Below are positions 1 to 14,400 of a stretch of 64,000 bases of DNA, in pieces. Under the pieces are notes generated by a model. The model was not told the origin of the DNA. It made no database searches and saw nothing but the letters and a program-made list of their open reading frames with translations. The stretch is from Climacteris rufus. Taxonomy: Eukaryota > Chordata > Aves > Passeriformes > Climacteridae. The position numbers and the translations under genes were made by a program. The stretch lies in NCBI GenBank assembly GCA_013398175.1, contig VZRZ01002438.1, positions 131,174 to 195,173 of the forward strand, given 5' to 3'. Positions within the stretch are counted from its first letter, which is position 1. Each line of letters begins with the position of its first letter.

Positions 1-280
1 CCGAGCGCCGGCCGCAGCCCTTCCGCACCGCCGGCTCCCGCTCGGCCGCACCGGCCCCTCCGCGGGCAGCGCTCCCGCCGGCGGCAGCCGGGACGGGGAT
101 GGGCACTGCGCTCCCTCCGGCCTGCCAGCCGGCCCACCGCGGGAAGAAGGTGCCGCCTGTCCCCGGGAGCAGCAGCCGCTGCGCAGCCACCCCCGGTGCG
201 GCCGGGCGGCAGACGGGGCTCTGCTGCCGGCCGGGAGAGCAAGAGGCTGCTCGTCGGTACGGCGCAGAGCGAGGAACTTG
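1..280. promoter_or_regulatory. CpG island fragment, probably the 3' part of the LURAP1L promoter/exon 1 island
   Basis: The first 250-280 bases are extremely GC-rich, with about ten CpG dinucleotides in each of the first two 60-base rows. The sequence then turns AT-rich abruptly. Vertebrate CpG islands of this kind mark promoters and first exons. I could not find the expected end of LURAP1L exon 1, a leucine-rich stretch just before the Val-Asn-Leu-Arg start of exon 2, in any frame here. The exon 1 donor is therefore probably just upstream of the window, and this is early intron 1. It could instead be 5' flank or an alternative untranslated exon. Confidence 0.6.
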
Positions 281-1355
281 TCGGCTCTTTTCCTCCCAGT
301 GTGGTCATTGCTGGCTTCTGTTCCTCTGTCAGCTCGTTAGAAGTACTGAAAGCTGGAGTACCAATAAGCGAAATAATGCACTAATCTCTCGTTGTTGTAA
401 GTGCACTTTCTGCGTTGCACCTGTTTCCTGCTCATGACTAGTACTGAAAGAGGCACAGGATATTTTTGGGCTGGAAATTTGGTCTGGAATTTAGGCACTC
501 AATTGCTGGACTTCAGTCTTCAAAGACTTAATTAGCTCCAATCAGGCTGCAGGTGATGCAGAGCAATTATTAATAAGCAACTATTTAAACTTTGGTTGAA
601 TGGTGTATTTTCTTTTGCTGATGGTCTGTGATGGGACTGTGATTTATGTAGTTCAGATCTTCTAACTTGTTTAGTAAATTAGTGCAGGTGCTTGTCCTAC
701 TTTGTACATCACCATCTCAATAATTTTTTGGATGATGCCGTAAAACTGGCTTAAATTTTTTAAAGACAAACCAAAAGAACATTCTTTGCAAGCAAGTGAG
801 CAAACAACTGGTGAACATCCAGCAGATATGATCTTGACAATGCAAGGTACATCAGATACATGGGCATAGCTTCCGTTTTTATTAGGGTATAGTTGTTATG
901 TGAGGTCCCAAAATATACTTTTTAGTAACAGTTCTTTCCATAGCTCCTACCACTAAGCTTATTTGAAAATGGGATGAAATTTGATCATGTTGGGATGAGG
1001 ATTTTTCTGGCAATGTGTTGAGATAACTTTATGCAACAATCTTGGGACTCAGCCATTTTCAGTGAACAAATCAATCTTATTCTATGTGAACAAGTGCAAT
1101 GCCATACCATAAGTCCCTCTGCAATGGTACATGGATATATATATATATATATGTATATATGTAAAACGTGTGTGGGTTTGTAAGGATTTATAAAGAATAA
1201 GTGTACTAGGCAAAAAGGGGGGAGAGAATGGATATATTGAGAGTTAATAGCCAAGATGGTAACATTAATCTTGAGGGTTAACTTCTAAATCACACTTGCT
1301 GTTGAATGGCTTCATATGATTTAAGAAATCTTCACAAATCAAACTCTCAGTGTGT
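281..1355. other. Intron 1 sequence, no gene seen
   Basis: This is AT-rich intronic DNA after the CpG island. It contains a short (TA)n microsatellite at about 1134-1152. No exon with convincing splice sites or protein similarity was seen, and the minus-strand reading frame here runs through the TA repeat and looks like chance. Confidence 0.5.
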
Positions 1356-1710
1356 TCTGTGGAGACCTTTTAGCCACCTTTCAGTACCTAAACAGGGCCA
1401 ATAGGAAGGCTGGAGAGAGGGACTTTTGACAACAGTGTGTATTGATAGGACAAGGCGGAACAGCTTTAAACTGTAAGAGGATAGATTCAGAGATGTTAGG
1501 AGAGAGTTTTTTAGTTAGAGGGTACTGGGGCACAGAACAGGTTGCCCACAGAAATTGTGGGTGCCCCATCTCTAAGTGTTCAAGACCAGGTTGGATGGGC
1601 CTTTGAGCAACCTTGTTTTTTGGAAGGTGTCCCTGCCCATGGCAGGGAGTTTGGAAGTAGATGATCTTTAATGTCTCCCAATCTAAACCATTCTGTGGTA
1701 CTATGACTTC
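1356..1710 (+). mobile_element. CR1 LINE fragment, 3' end
   Basis: This matches the last roughly 350 bases of avian CR1, in order: a GTGGAGACC start, a 'gataggacaagg' block, a 'gcacagaacaggttgccca' block, 'gatgggcctttgagcaacc', 'ggtgtccctgcccatgg', and the terminal 'accattctgtggtactatga' tail. It is strongly 5'-truncated, as is usual for CR1, and carries no intact reading frame. It lies in sense orientation within the LURAP1L intron. Confidence 0.92.
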
Positions 1711-4700
1711 AGTGTAATGATCACTGAGAATTTCAGTTTTAATATTGAGTAACACACTATCTTATGTTTATTTTTTAATTTTAAACTTGCACAATGGTTG
1801 TAGAATAACCTGCAAGTAGTTCATAATGAATGGGTTGTTGGACTGCAAGGGAAGCAAATAAGGTAGACAGAGTTCTTGGCATGACTCTTTAGACATGTCA
1901 AGACAAGTAGGCCTATTAAAGGAGTGGGACATGAGTGAGTTGCCCATATCACCTTTTCCTTTCAAGTTGGACTCTTCACCTGCTTTACACTTGCAAATTT
2001 CATGTCACAATCTGAATTTTGCCTCTTCTTCCTCCTGCCATGCAGTTTCTCTCTTTTCCCTCCCTGTCCCAAGCACAAACATGTTTTAGTCCCAAAAGCC
2101 TTGACCTCTCCTGTTCTTTGCCACTTCAGTTAATGACTGACTTTCATATATGAACTCATTTCACATGCCAAGTAAGGGGAGTTATATTACACACCTCTTC
2201 CCATTTGACTTCTGGTCTGTGTATGCCCATTAAATTACCAATATAATGACTGTGAACAATCGGTACCCTGTCTATATATTTTCATGCTGTGAGCTGTCTT
2301 CTGTAATCCAGAGCGTGAAAGTGAACTACCTTCATGGGATTTTTCTCTAGTGTCTAGCATCTTCAGGATTTTCTGCTACCCTAAAGGTTTCTTCAGCTTC
2401 TTAATCTGTCACTTTCCCCTTCACTGTAAATATTTGATCAATTTAAGAACAATATCAGGTAAAAATTGCAGTTCCTTTCTATGCTTTTTTCCTCTTTTTT
2501 TACCTCACATAATTTTAAAAATGGAGCCAAAACTTCTACCTTCTTATTTCACACATCTTTCTAATGTAGTATTCCTTGTCTTTGCTGCAAGGCATAAGAG
2601 GTCTTGGACATGTAGAAAAGTAGTCTATAGCTACTGCAGTACTAATGGGTACAAAAAATGAAAAAGACTAGAAGTTTAGAAAACCAGATGTCATCCATTA
2701 AGCTTTCTTTTTCTGGTTGTACTATGATGGCAGTCTCTACAACCCACTCACTGAATTTTGGGTACATGTGTCTGTGCTTTGTTTGCTTTCTTGTTCCAGA
2801 CTTGGACAAACTTTTTGTAAACATATACAAAACAAGATTATTCAGGCTCTCTTTTTTTTCTAGTTGACTGTGAGTCACAGTATCTGACAGATAGGTGGGG
2901 TGTGTATGGCAACTGTCCATCTTCTGGGTTAAGGTCTTTAGGCTTGCACTTGCTCCTTCAGATCCTTCCTTTTGCTGTTGACAGTGGTTCTTTTTGCTGA
3001 TTTTGTTTATAGTCACCAGAAGCACACAGAGTATCTTTCTTGAAATATGGACCTGCTTAGCAAAGTTTACTTCCTTTTTCTTATCCTCCATTTTCCCATG
3101 AAGGCCATGATGGAGACTGTGTTGGATCCTGAAAACCTCTGAGTTACAAGGCTATAAAGTTAGAGGAGAAGCAAGACATAATTGCTGGTATGGATCAAAA
3201 CACTGTACTCTGGTCAAACTAGGGTGGAATGAATACCTACTAGCTTATTCATTATGAAATTTGTCACAATGTTACTGTTAAGATCTTTATTCCTCTAGCC
3301 TTTTAGGTGGAATGTTCCACTAGGGAGTTGATAATAACCCTTTATAGCTGCAGCCCTTTCTCTAGTGTACCATGCTCCTGAGGTCACCATTCAACACATA
3401 CATCTTCAACAGCTACCCCTCACTGTAGTAAATAATCTGTGAGGCTCATTCTGCAGCCTGGAATGATACTGCTTCAAAATCCTCATTTCTCTTTCACAAG
3501 TTCTGGGGTTACTCAAAGGGAGATTTCCATTAACACTCAAAGAAGGAGAGTGGGTGTTTTTTTTCCTTTTAATTCTAAAGTTTCCAAAATCAATTCTTTA
3601 ATGCCTCTTTGAAAACTAGAAATTTAAACACAGTATAGTCGGAATTACATACAAAAATTTTAAAATATATTTTGCATGAAATTATTTCAAAAAAAGATAA
3701 GCTGTGTCTTGGACCTGAGGGGTGGATGGCAGTGCTGGGACTTTGAAATGAGATTCCTTCCAGTGAGCACTGTTGAGAATCAAATATTGTTAGGGAGTCT
3801 GAACGTCAGACTGGGTATACTGAGTGCAGCAGTTTTTTAAGTGAAGGATAAAGGAATTGGAACAATCCTATTTCCAAGGAGCTGAGCATGTCAGATTTAG
3901 GCTAAAGCTGTTTGAGATAGAGGCATATTCGTATGCTAATTCATTAGTTGAGTTTTCTTCTCCTTTGTTCTCCTATTTTAGTATAACTATTCTTTAAAGG
4001 CTAATTAACATTGATCCCCGGCAAAATGACATTGGAATTAAGGCAAATGTGATTGTTACAATGGCAGTCCTTCTTGGTGTTTTTTTGATGGTTTGTTTTG
4101 TTTTTCTTGATGCTTTTTTACAGGTTTTGGGCTTTTTTTTTGACCTATCCCTAGCACATTAATGACGGTGCAGGTTGAAGAGCAGAGCTGTTGTAACCCT
4201 ATTCTACCAGCTCTAAAGAGTGAACAACTTCATATTTGCTTAGATTTGTTCAATCCACAGTTGCAGGGGGGTCAGCATTTAATAGTTTCTTAAAGGACTG
4301 ATTTTGAGAAGTCAACTACTATGACTTGAAATATCTCTTTAACACATGCAGTAGATACAGGCTCCTACATTCACTGTTTTGCATAATAGCATCAGTTGTC
4401 TTAACTGAAGCCAAGATCTGGTTCAGTGTGCCTAGTCTGCAATGCAAAGCTCTGTATCAGATGCTGGTTTTCCATTAGATTAATTGTAATTTTTGCTTAA
4501 AAACTTGACTGAAGATAAAATCTTAAATATAAAATTACTAGTGGCTAAGCCCCAAACCTGTGTAGGAGAATTTGATTAACTTATTTTTCTTAATGAGCAG
4601 TTATTCAGTGAATCCCTGAAGTGAGACTCTTAGAAACAGAAAGAAGGCATACAGAAATAGAAATTAACTTGTTTCCTCTAATCTTCCTGAAGCTTGCTGA

Positions 4701-5556
4701 AAAAGATGGTAATGCTGGATCTTCCTAGCAAGTTTTCTCCATACCTTCCAATTTGCTTGATGTAGTAGAGGAGATGGTAATTTTTACACATAATGAAGAT
4801 TGGACTATAGTAATAGGATATTCCTGTTAAAAGGGAATAGATTGATCCTTAGGGAAAATTATCAAATCTAGCAAGAAATATTGCAACCTAATTATCGTGC
4901 CAGAACTTTGTCAAGTTTTTTGTCTTTTCAGATCATCTCTGGAAGGAGGAGGAGACCAAGGTTATTTAAATTAATGCATATTTAAACATGTGTTTTGACT
5001 GGCACATCTCACCCAGTGCATCTCAGAAGGATTTGAATTGTGGAACGTCTCCATGTTGTACTAAGTCAGTACTGATGGCTGTTCTTATTCAGCTATAGCA
5101 GCTGTTGAGATAATGAAGAGCCCAGGAAGTAGAGATGGATATGTGCTACATTTTTAACAGCTGCATGGCCAAGAGTTGGTGAAACATTGCTGATATCTTG
5201 CCTCACAGCATCAGTGTGAGATACTTCAGTACACATGCATCTGTCTCATGTACGAATTGTCACAGCAGTGTCAGGGATACCACAGTCAAGACTTCATGTC
5301 AGACTGCCCATGTGCTGTGACACTTGACAGCCTATTTTTTTTCAGAGAATATGTATTATAATTTCATTATTCTTTCCTGATTACTTTTTCAGGAGTAGAG
5401 GAATCATTGAATTTGCTTTTTGAAGTCCAATTGATGACAATTTGTAATGAAAAGGTGTGAATACTAAACCCTTTCTGCAAGGAGTTGTACAGTTTATGAT
5501 AACTTTTAGCGAATGGGTTATAACTTTTCTGATGAAATCAGCAGAATAGCATGGCT
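1711..5556. other. Intron 1 sequence, no gene seen
   Basis: This is unique-looking AT-rich intron. There are T/G-rich low-complexity patches at about 4078-4140. Short reading frames on both strands have no family resemblance, no convincing splice context and no codon bias. Nothing further can be supported. Confidence 0.5.
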
Positions 5557-5938
5557 TTCACAGAATAGCCTGGGATGAAAGGGCTCTTCCGTCCAAGGGA
5601 TATCAGAAGACCCTCTGGTTTCACCTTTCAAAGGAAAGGGAGTCTGGGTGAGATTATTGAGCACCCTGTCTAGTTGCATCTTGAAAAATTCCAGCCATTG
5701 TAACTAGGGAGGTTATTCTCATGATTGATTGTCTTCATTGAAAAAAAAAAAATTAACTTGTATTAAGATGAAAACTCTCCTGGTCCTCTTTGTATCAGCC
5801 CAAATTACTGGAATGCAGTGATGAGATCCCTCCATGCCCAAGACTTCTCTAGAGAGAAAAGACCTAGCTCCTGCAGTCTTTCCTCGTACAACAGGTTCTC
5901 CAGGCCTTTGATCATCATAATTTTGTATGGATGCTTTC
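5557..5938 (-). mobile_element. CR1 LINE fragment, 3' end, antisense to LURAP1L
   Basis: Read on the minus strand this is the 3' part of a CR1 element. The plus strand begins with 'cagaatagcctgggatgaaa', the complement of the CR1 terminal octamer and adjoining block. It continues through 'ctggtcctctttgtatcag', 'gagatccctccatgcc' and 'caggttctccaggcctttga'. An A-rich run at about 5741-5753 interrupts it. It is old and diverged, and non-coding. Confidence 0.85.
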
Positions 5939-7917
5939 TTTTATGTGGTTACTTATGGCAACAATAATTTAAAAGTACCTTTTTTGTGTGAGCAGGAAAA
6001 ACTTGAAATGCACAATACCTGATACATATATTGAGCAGAGATTATGGCAAACAAGTGTGTTTCTACTCTTCAATGCTTTCTTTTCCGTAACAATAAATAG
6101 TTGAAGAATACATTTTCAATTCATGTTTTAAAGGTTACAAGATTATTTGTCTGTCTTCTGCCTTCAAGGTCAAAACCTGGTAAACTTTCCACAGTGGACA
6201 TGTTTGTTTTCTGTGTGTTTCATTTCTGTCCATGTCCTGGTAAAGAGGCTGCATATTGGAATCTGAAGCAAATGAGGATGAAGTTTCAGGACTAAAAGAC
6301 AGAGGATCTGAGTTGTTGAAAAGCAATTGAAATTGGATTAAAATAAATGTGATTTCTCTCATGTATTTCATCTGCATTTATAAACACGGAAGCTGTACTT
6401 CTTACATGTAAGCAGTTTCTAAAGATGGTTCTCAGTTTACTGTTTGTGAAGATGAAGAACTCTGATTGTAAAATTATGGACAATCTGATAATAAAAGGGA
6501 AACTGTTTTGTTGTGACGACAGACTCATAGCCTTTGTTATCCAGCCCTTACTCTAATAAATGCAGCTTCTAATGATAAGCTTTTACCCTCTATGGAAAGG
6601 TTCATGATAAGCAACTGGAAGGAACTCTGATCTGGAGGATGACCAGAACAAGTGACCAAAATACATCCAGAGAGCCCACAAGCCATCTTGTATTATAGCT
6701 TTGAAAGGTATAAACAACATAGCTCAGGCTTTTCCAAATCTGGAAGCATATTGGGATGGTAATTTATTTCAGAGGTCTCTTGTGCTGTGTTCCAGTGCCA
6801 AGTCCCTCTGGTGCCTGCCCGCAGATCAGTGTATGGAATAAAATGTGTCAGAGGATTCCTGGCTTTGAAATAGCTCTCCTTCCTTCCTACTTCTTTTTCC
6901 ATAGAAGAAGATAAAGAGAAGATATTTGAGGGTAGGTATATGCCAGGTGTATAACATCAGCTGCTCCATTTTGTCAGGATATGCAACCTCACTGAGTGCT
7001 TCCATAAACATGGAGAGTAGCATACTGGTACATCAGTGCAACCGTGGTCTCAGCAATGCGATCCTTGTCTTTTACCCACCAACCTAGCCTTTCTTAATAG
7101 TTATGGTTTGCCAAGGGAATGGTATGGCACATTTAATTAACAGTAAACCCAAACTAGCTAAGCTGCCAGAGAAGTTATCCAAGAGTTTCACTTGCCGTGC
7201 TGTACAATAAACTCCTCTCAATACTGTATGGCCCTGCTGGGTGCAGTGCAGGTGAAGTGAAAGCATTTAGTGACTGTAAAGCAATGGTAAATTGCTGTTT
7301 AACTACTGGGAGTTTCAGATTTTATAAACACTTTACTGACTTAATTTGTAATTTTCCTCGCTGTTGTTGATCAGCTGCATACATGACTAAAACGATTCCA
7401 GAAGGAGAACCATTTTACTGCATTCTGCTTTGGCCATGAAACCTACCTCTCTCTAGGTACACAAGGAAGCATGCATCCAAGAGCTCAACAAATGTGTTGA
7501 GTGTTTCCAAGCTCACACGTTTTTGCCCCAAGGTAGAAACGAAAATAGAGCAACTTTGTTGCTTTGTATTTTTCTATTATTTTTTTGGTCTTCCTACAGA
7601 ATTTCCACTGTTTCAAAGAAATACTGTTTTTGAGATGGTTGCACTCTTTTGTTAACTCAGGCACATGATGAGATGTGGCAAACATTTTATATGACTCTTA
7701 ATATTGAGTGTTTGCTGACCAGATTTTTTAACTTAAAAACTTAAGATGCAGACATTGATCCTCCTAATAATTATAAATGAGTAGAAAAAAAGCAGTCCTA
7801 CACCAAGGAGGAAACTATGAAGCAGAAACTATGTAAGAATATAGAAACTATGTAAACAGAAACAGGATCTATATTGTTTAGCCACCTCTTCAGAAAACTA
7901 GTGAAAATTATATACAC
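5939..7917. other. Intron 1 sequence with a short degenerate tandem repeat
   Basis: There is no exon or recognised repeat through most of this stretch. At about 7811-7865 three copies of a 'gaaactatg' core, with spacers of 5-10 bases, form a small degenerate tandem repeat just before the next CR1. The short reading frames on both strands appear to be chance. Confidence 0.45.
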
Positions 7918-8412
7918 ACCCTGCCTCTACTCAGCCCTAGTGAGGCCATATCTGGAGTGCTGTTTGGGGATCCAGTTTAAGACAAGGAACTACTGGAGAG
8001 CTGGTCCATCAGAGGGCTAGAAGTATGATTAGGGGACTGGAGGATCATCTCCCTTATGGGGAAAGGCTGAGGCCAGTTTAGCCTGGAGACGAGACAACTG
8101 AACAGTGATCTTATCAATGTCTACAAATATCTTAAGGACAGATGTCAAGAGAATGGGACCAGACTCTCTTCCGTAGTGCCCAGTGACAGGACAAGGGACA
8201 GTGGGTGCAAACTGATACACAGGAGGTTCCCAAATGTAAGGAAAAGCTTTTTTACTTTGAGGGTGACTGAGCACTGGAACAGGTTGTGGAGTCTTACCTC
8301 TCTGGAAATTTTTAAAACCTGCCTGAACTTGATCCTGTGCAACTTGCCATAGCAATGATGATCTTCAGAGGTCCTTTCCAATCCCAGCTATTCTGTGATT
8401 CTCTGATTCTGA
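7918..8412 (+). mobile_element. CR1 LINE fragment, 3' end
   Basis: This is about 495 bases of CR1 3' sequence in sense orientation: 'gtgaggccatatctggagtg', 'ctggtccatcagagggctag', 'ggggaaaggctgaggccag', 'cagtgacaggacaaggg', 'gagcactggaacaggttgtg' and a terminal 'attctgtgattctctgattc' octamer array. The first part encodes the decayed C-terminal end of the reverse transcriptase frame, and the rest is 3' UTR. It is 5'-truncated and interrupted by stops. Confidence 0.94.
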
Positions 8413-11400
8413 ATATCTAGCGTTCTTCCTGGAAGAAGATTAACACGTACATTTTTATGAGTGTCTGGAGAAGGCCTGTTCCAGCCGCATGGAAAGCCTT
8501 GAGTTGTTCTCCAAGTTTCACTGCTAATACCGCTGCTTGTCTACTTTGTTAGACAAAGGCAAATGGTGCACACTCAGAACAAAGTGCTTCATGGTAAAAC
8601 ACTGGCAGTGTAGGAGTTTTATGTTGGTTTTGGTATTGAACAATCCTTTCCATGAGCAGGAAGGTTTTCTTGCTAACAGGTCTGCACAAAAACATGACAA
8701 CATGGAGAAGTCATTCAAGGAGGTATTGTAAGCTTTAGACTAATTTTCTGTTCTTCTTAAAACTGTACAGCTATGAGAGGAGCAAATATGAAGACAGAAT
8801 GATCATTTTGACAGGACTTTTCCTGTTCTGTGACTTCCAAGCATATTTTCCCTTCACAGGGCTGCTTCAGCCACTGTGACTATTAATGAATTGTCCACAT
8901 GTCTTGGCAGAATTGTGCGGTAAACTGAGATATTTTTGTTTCAAGTGGTGTTCTGTGGCAGGGTCCTAGTCTTACAGGGTTTGTAGGAGAAAGCTGTAAA
9001 TCCTGCAACAGCAGAGGAGAAAGCCTCTTTGCAAGAGAAGAGCAGTACTACTAGCATGCCAAAGCAACAGTGATTTTCTTCAAATGCATGTGGAATTTAT
9101 ATCCTCCTTGAGCACTTAGCGCTAGTTGCTGTGACTGGAGCAGGGGAGCAAGGCATGGTTTCTGTTTTCCTCATAGCCAGATGAGGCAGCCATCTCTGAT
9201 GATAACTTCATAGGGCTGTTTATGCATTCACAAGTGCAGAGTATCAGTCCACCCATTTCATACAAGGAAGAAATGCAAACAAAGCAACACTATGATGTTT
9301 AAGCTTTTGTAATTTGTCTCCTTAATTTTAATTAATTTGTACTCTGGTGGAGTCTAATAACAAAATTACTTCAGAAGAGTTGTAACCAGCCCTTTTTCAA
9401 TAGAACCAAGCTTCTCTAGTCCACACCTGTAGTGTGTGTTTTCCATGACTAGTTTTCTCATTTTCTAGGTCAGCCTGGATTATTCGCAAAGGCCGTGTTT
9501 GTCTTTTCCTAGCCTCGTGTTGCAAATCTTGCACCTTATTTCTGCTCCTCAACTAGCTTAGAAGCTAGTACTTCTTCAGTAGACGGAGAACTCGGAAATG
9601 TAACTAATGACCTTGATTCCTTCCCAAGGTACTCAGCCTATAATAACTGCATTGATAGATGTGATTAATATTCTTTGCTGAACCAGAATCATGCCACAAT
9701 GCCCCAGTACCCTTTTATGTAGAAATCTTTGCTAAGAACAGGTTTAAGTATAAAAAGAGCAGTATGACATGAGCTAGAGTTTTATAGGAACAGCTGAGGA
9801 CTGCACTCTATGGTATGGATAAAAGTTATTGATCAGAGAAGGAATCAAATAATATGGAAAGAAAATGTTACCTATACTACCTGGTTTTGCCTTAACATTT
9901 ATAGTTCATGACTGATTATTGTTGCTACCTTATCATATCCTTATCACAGCCTAGAAGCATGGGCTTTGTCTTTGTTTAATTGTTAATATACCTGGGTAAT
10001 CATGCCTTGTGACATCCAGAATGAATTAATGTAGTGTGTTCTGTGGGAAACAAAGGGGTTCCTGGCTTTTTGAGCCAAAAAGGCTCAACACCTGCAGCTG
10101 GTGTAGCCCTCAATAGCCTGCTCGGCTAGTTGTGCTGGCCAATGTCAGCTTTTCAACTTGCAAGAAATGGTTCTAGCCTCTTTTCTGCTTCTAGGTTTTT
10201 AACTTATTGATCCTAGCTGCAGATTAGCTGCTAGCTGTTTCATACATTCTTAGTGGATAAGAAACAACTAAATTACATTTCATTTTATAGATATCTGGAA
10301 GTTTGAAATGGTGGGTTTTTTTGAAAGACTCAAAAAATGCAATTTCTTTTTATCTGGAAGACCTCAAACTTGATAGTACTTTCAGAGGCATGGAAAGACT
10401 GTGTAGGAGCCATATCTTAGAAGAATGGTGATTACACTGCTGAGATTTGGATGAAGTTTTACACTAAAAAGAAAAATGAAGGTGAAAGGCAGGCAACTTC
10501 AAATAGTTCACAAATTAAAAATAAAGAAAACAAAACAAAACCCCCTTATTTTATAATATAGTGACTCATTTTTATTGAAGAAGTTTTAAAATATTTAGCA
10601 TGGAAACATGATGCTTATAATGTTTTAATAGGGGAAAAAATCCCAGTGATCAGCAAATTACTTTCTAACACTATGGAAGCATTTTTAAGAGCACGTGTGA
10701 TCACTTACAATAACTAAGTTGTCTTGAAGTTGCTTTTTGTTCTTAGCCATAGAAACCTTTAGTAAATGGGATGGGAATTTGTCTTTACTGAATATTTGGT
10801 TCTTAGATTAAAAATATGCTTTCGTTAGGATATGTCCCATCTCCAGGACCACAGAATTGTTTCAAACAGAATCCATTTTGAATTCTGGGGGGATCCAGAC
10901 AAAGATTTAATTATTTTTGTCTTATGTGTCTCTCCAGTGGTATTGTGAAAGCAGACTTGAATGTCAAGAAAGTTTGGATTTCTCTCCAGTATGAATATTG
11001 TTGTGCCTCTGTTCTGGTTTAATTAAATAATTCGGGTGGTTTGGTGGGATTTTTTTGTTGTTTGTTTGTTTGGTTTTTTACTTTTTAAAATGTTTTCAAA
11101 CTTTGGTGATATCTCCATAAAAGTAGTATTTTCAAACTTTAGATATACATGTAAGTAAAACCCATTATATTCTTCCATTTTTATTTTAGTTATATGCTTT
11201 TGAGTATACCTGCACAGTGCCAGTATTACAAGTAAGTAATTTTAAAGGGATTAATTGGTCTGGAGTAGTTATTAACCAAATTAATAGTTATTTTTTCTGT
11301 TTTTTTCATTGTATTTCTAAGAGCATATTTTGGTTGAGACAAACATAAATAAGGCAGAGAGTGAAATCCAGTGGAAAAAAAAATTAGATATGCTCCTGAG

Positions 11401-14400
11401 CCCCAGTGCTGTTTCATGTTGGTGGGAAGCTCCATACAGTCCTGTGTTGTGGCTGGTGTCCAGGACATTCTATAATGATTCCATGATTGTCCGTCTGCTG
11501 TAACACTGTCTGACACCCACAGCCAAATGTTATTGCTTCATATTAACCTGAATATTTGCTGTGGTGTTATCTTGTCTGTCAGCAAGTGTTGATCCATATT
11601 ATAGATTGTTTTGGACATTTTCACCTTTGTCAGAGTAGATACATTTCTGAAGTCTGATAATGCTTTTATGACAGCAGCATGAGAAATGTGGAAACATTCA
11701 GTAAAACATTACAACAGCACTAAAAGTTTTTCCTGTTCTCAAACATTTTCTCACTGCTCCCTTTCATGTTAATTAAAACTTTACAAGAGTCAGGATCTTT
11801 CTTTGACATTCATTCATCCTTCTGAGGCTGGATGTTTCTTTCTCTGAATTCTGTGGCACTTCCATATTTAAAGAGCTTATTTAACATTTGTTTTATTTGG
11901 ACAGGAGGTGAGGAAATAGGGATTTAACTAATTTTTTTTTTCTTCTACTTGCTCTCACGTGTACAGCGTGTTTCTTTCTGATAATTGTTGTCATATCTAC
12001 TTAGGAGATATTTAAATAGTTTCTTCTTTTGCATAATAAAATAAAAAGATGGCCAAAAAACTAAAACAAACAAACAAAAAAGCAAACAGATATTTTGCAC
12101 CCAGAGAATTTTTTATTGTACATAAGCATAAAAGAGACCTCAAATAGTATAATGTTAAAAAAAGTGAGCAAGTGATTCATCCTAATCATTGATATTTTAT
12201 TATCAAAGGTATTAATGCCCCTAGTAAACTGTCCACCCTCCCCAGAAAGGACCATGCATATTTCAACATGGTGAAAAATGTCCTTGAGGTCCACTTTTTC
12301 TTTTTCCCCCACAGAGATAATATGACTAAACAATTGCACAACTTGGTGGTATGTATTTTCGTGTCACATCTAAGTGGAATCAATTAGTATGCATAAAATT
12401 AAAATATTCAAATGGGGTGTTACAAAAGAATTGTAAAACACCAATACTGTAATTTTCTGTATCAGATGATAACCATAGTAGCATCATATTTTGTTCTTAT
12501 ATTTGCAAGGAATGTTCTTGGAACCTGCTCATTGAGTTATTTACTCTCTGCCTACTGAACTAATTTGTTGTCTCATTAAGTTGCTCTGCCTCCTCATTAT
12601 TCTGGTTTATTCTCCCACATTATTCTGGTGGGGCTGACCTGACCTGACCATTTCCTTGCTTTAGCTAATGGGTTGGTAAACTCTGCTTTCAGAAGAAGAA
12701 TCCTTTTCTGGCTGATGTGGAATAACAAGTTCTCTCTTTCTCCTTCCTAGTTAAAAGTCACTGTGCTCAAAGCTACGATATGTGACTGCCAGATTTTACA
12801 GACAGACCTGCAGAAGTATTTATCATAAGGACTTGGGAAACTATTGCAGTGGAAATGCAGCAGCTTGAAACAGGACAATGACTAGGCTAGAGTTTCTCTT
12901 TAAATCAGCAGAGGGTGCAGACAGAAACTGAAAACTTAATGACTGCTCACTTTGTGAGCAGCTGGGAGTTCAGTGATTGTAATGAACACTGCAGAAAAAT
13001 CTCATAGAGTTTTAAAAAGTTTGAAGTCTTCAAGAGATGCAAGAGTATAAGCAATCTCTTGCAAAAGAAGTCAAAAATTTAAGTGATCAACTCTGCTTCT
13101 GTAGCCCGCCACAATATTTTTATTGTGACTCATGAAATTACAGATGAGAAAGGCCAGTGTAACTTGCTCACTTTGCAGAAATTAAGTAGATCAGCAAACC
13201 ACAACTACAAATCAACAATGGATGGTATAAATTTAGGGTGTTTGTGCATGTGTAGCTTTTGTATGTGCTCCCTCATTGTCTGAAGCTTACCACAAGCCTA
13301 AAAACCCAGGAGAAAATAACTGGGAAAATGATACAGTAATACATTATAATAAAAGTCTGTGCTGAAAGAAATCAGATGCACAAAAAGCTATTGATCTACA
13401 TATATCACTGTTGACTGAAATTTAATTTAGCTAAATCAGTGTGAGGTAAATCACAGTGAGAGAAACATGGCATAATGATGAGCACTGTAGCACCTACCTC
13501 AACCCTTGACAATCTCATGTCTGCCAGGCTTGGTCCACATCTCCATTGTTTTGAGAGAGCTCATGTACAGTTTCAGTCAGGTAGGTTGGGTTAACTTGAA
13601 TTATTGTGGTGTCTGAATTAACTGAAGTTAGCTGGCTTTGCTGTGGAGTGGAAGTGGTGCATTCCCACAAGCGGTTACTGTTCCATCTGTGCATTGATGA
13701 TCCCTTTCAGTTAGTGATAGTAAACTTGTGTTCTTACTCTCTGTCATGTAAAACTCCCTGTGTTTTTAATGGGAGATGCTGAAGCTTGTGTTCAAATTCA
13801 GAAGTTGGCCTAGGCACTCTAATTTTTTTATCTTGATCCTGAAATACCATTGCCTAAAGCAGCATAATTATATGAAGAAACAAATGCAAACATCTTTAAT
13901 CAGTGGGAAAATTTAGAAGCAGGCAAGAAGTTTGAAGACATACACATGCATATGTATTAATTAAATTAATTAAAATAGGATGTAGCTCCAGCACAGCCTA
14001 TTAATCATTCTGTGCGTTAAAGGAGCAGACATCTGTTATTTGTGGGTTTATTTTGTTTTAGACATGTTAAATAGAAAAGAAAAGAGCATCTCTTTTACTC
14101 ACTAGTGTTGGGAAGCTGTTGTAGTGTCACTTTGAGCTTGCTTACCTTCAAATGGCATGCTTCATATTTTGTGGTAGTGTCTTAATAAACAAAGCCTGAG
14201 CATGTCATCAGACTTAACCCTGTTGTAAACATGTTAGCTTGGTGACTCCAGGTAAATAACACTTGAATTCGCATAATTGGAATTTTGGACTTTGAATAAG
14301 TTGCTTATGGTCTTTTAGCTTGTTATATATGTTCTCTCTCCGTCAATGAGATCTTATTGATGAGATTTTATCCCTGTATATCTTCTTACTATATTTGTAA

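Noticed and set aside
99..437. 112-codon open frame over the CpG island, considered as a first exon
   Set aside because: Open frames are expected in stop-poor GC-rich DNA. The sequence does not resemble LURAP1L exon 1 or any family I know, and no donor in the right phase was convincing.
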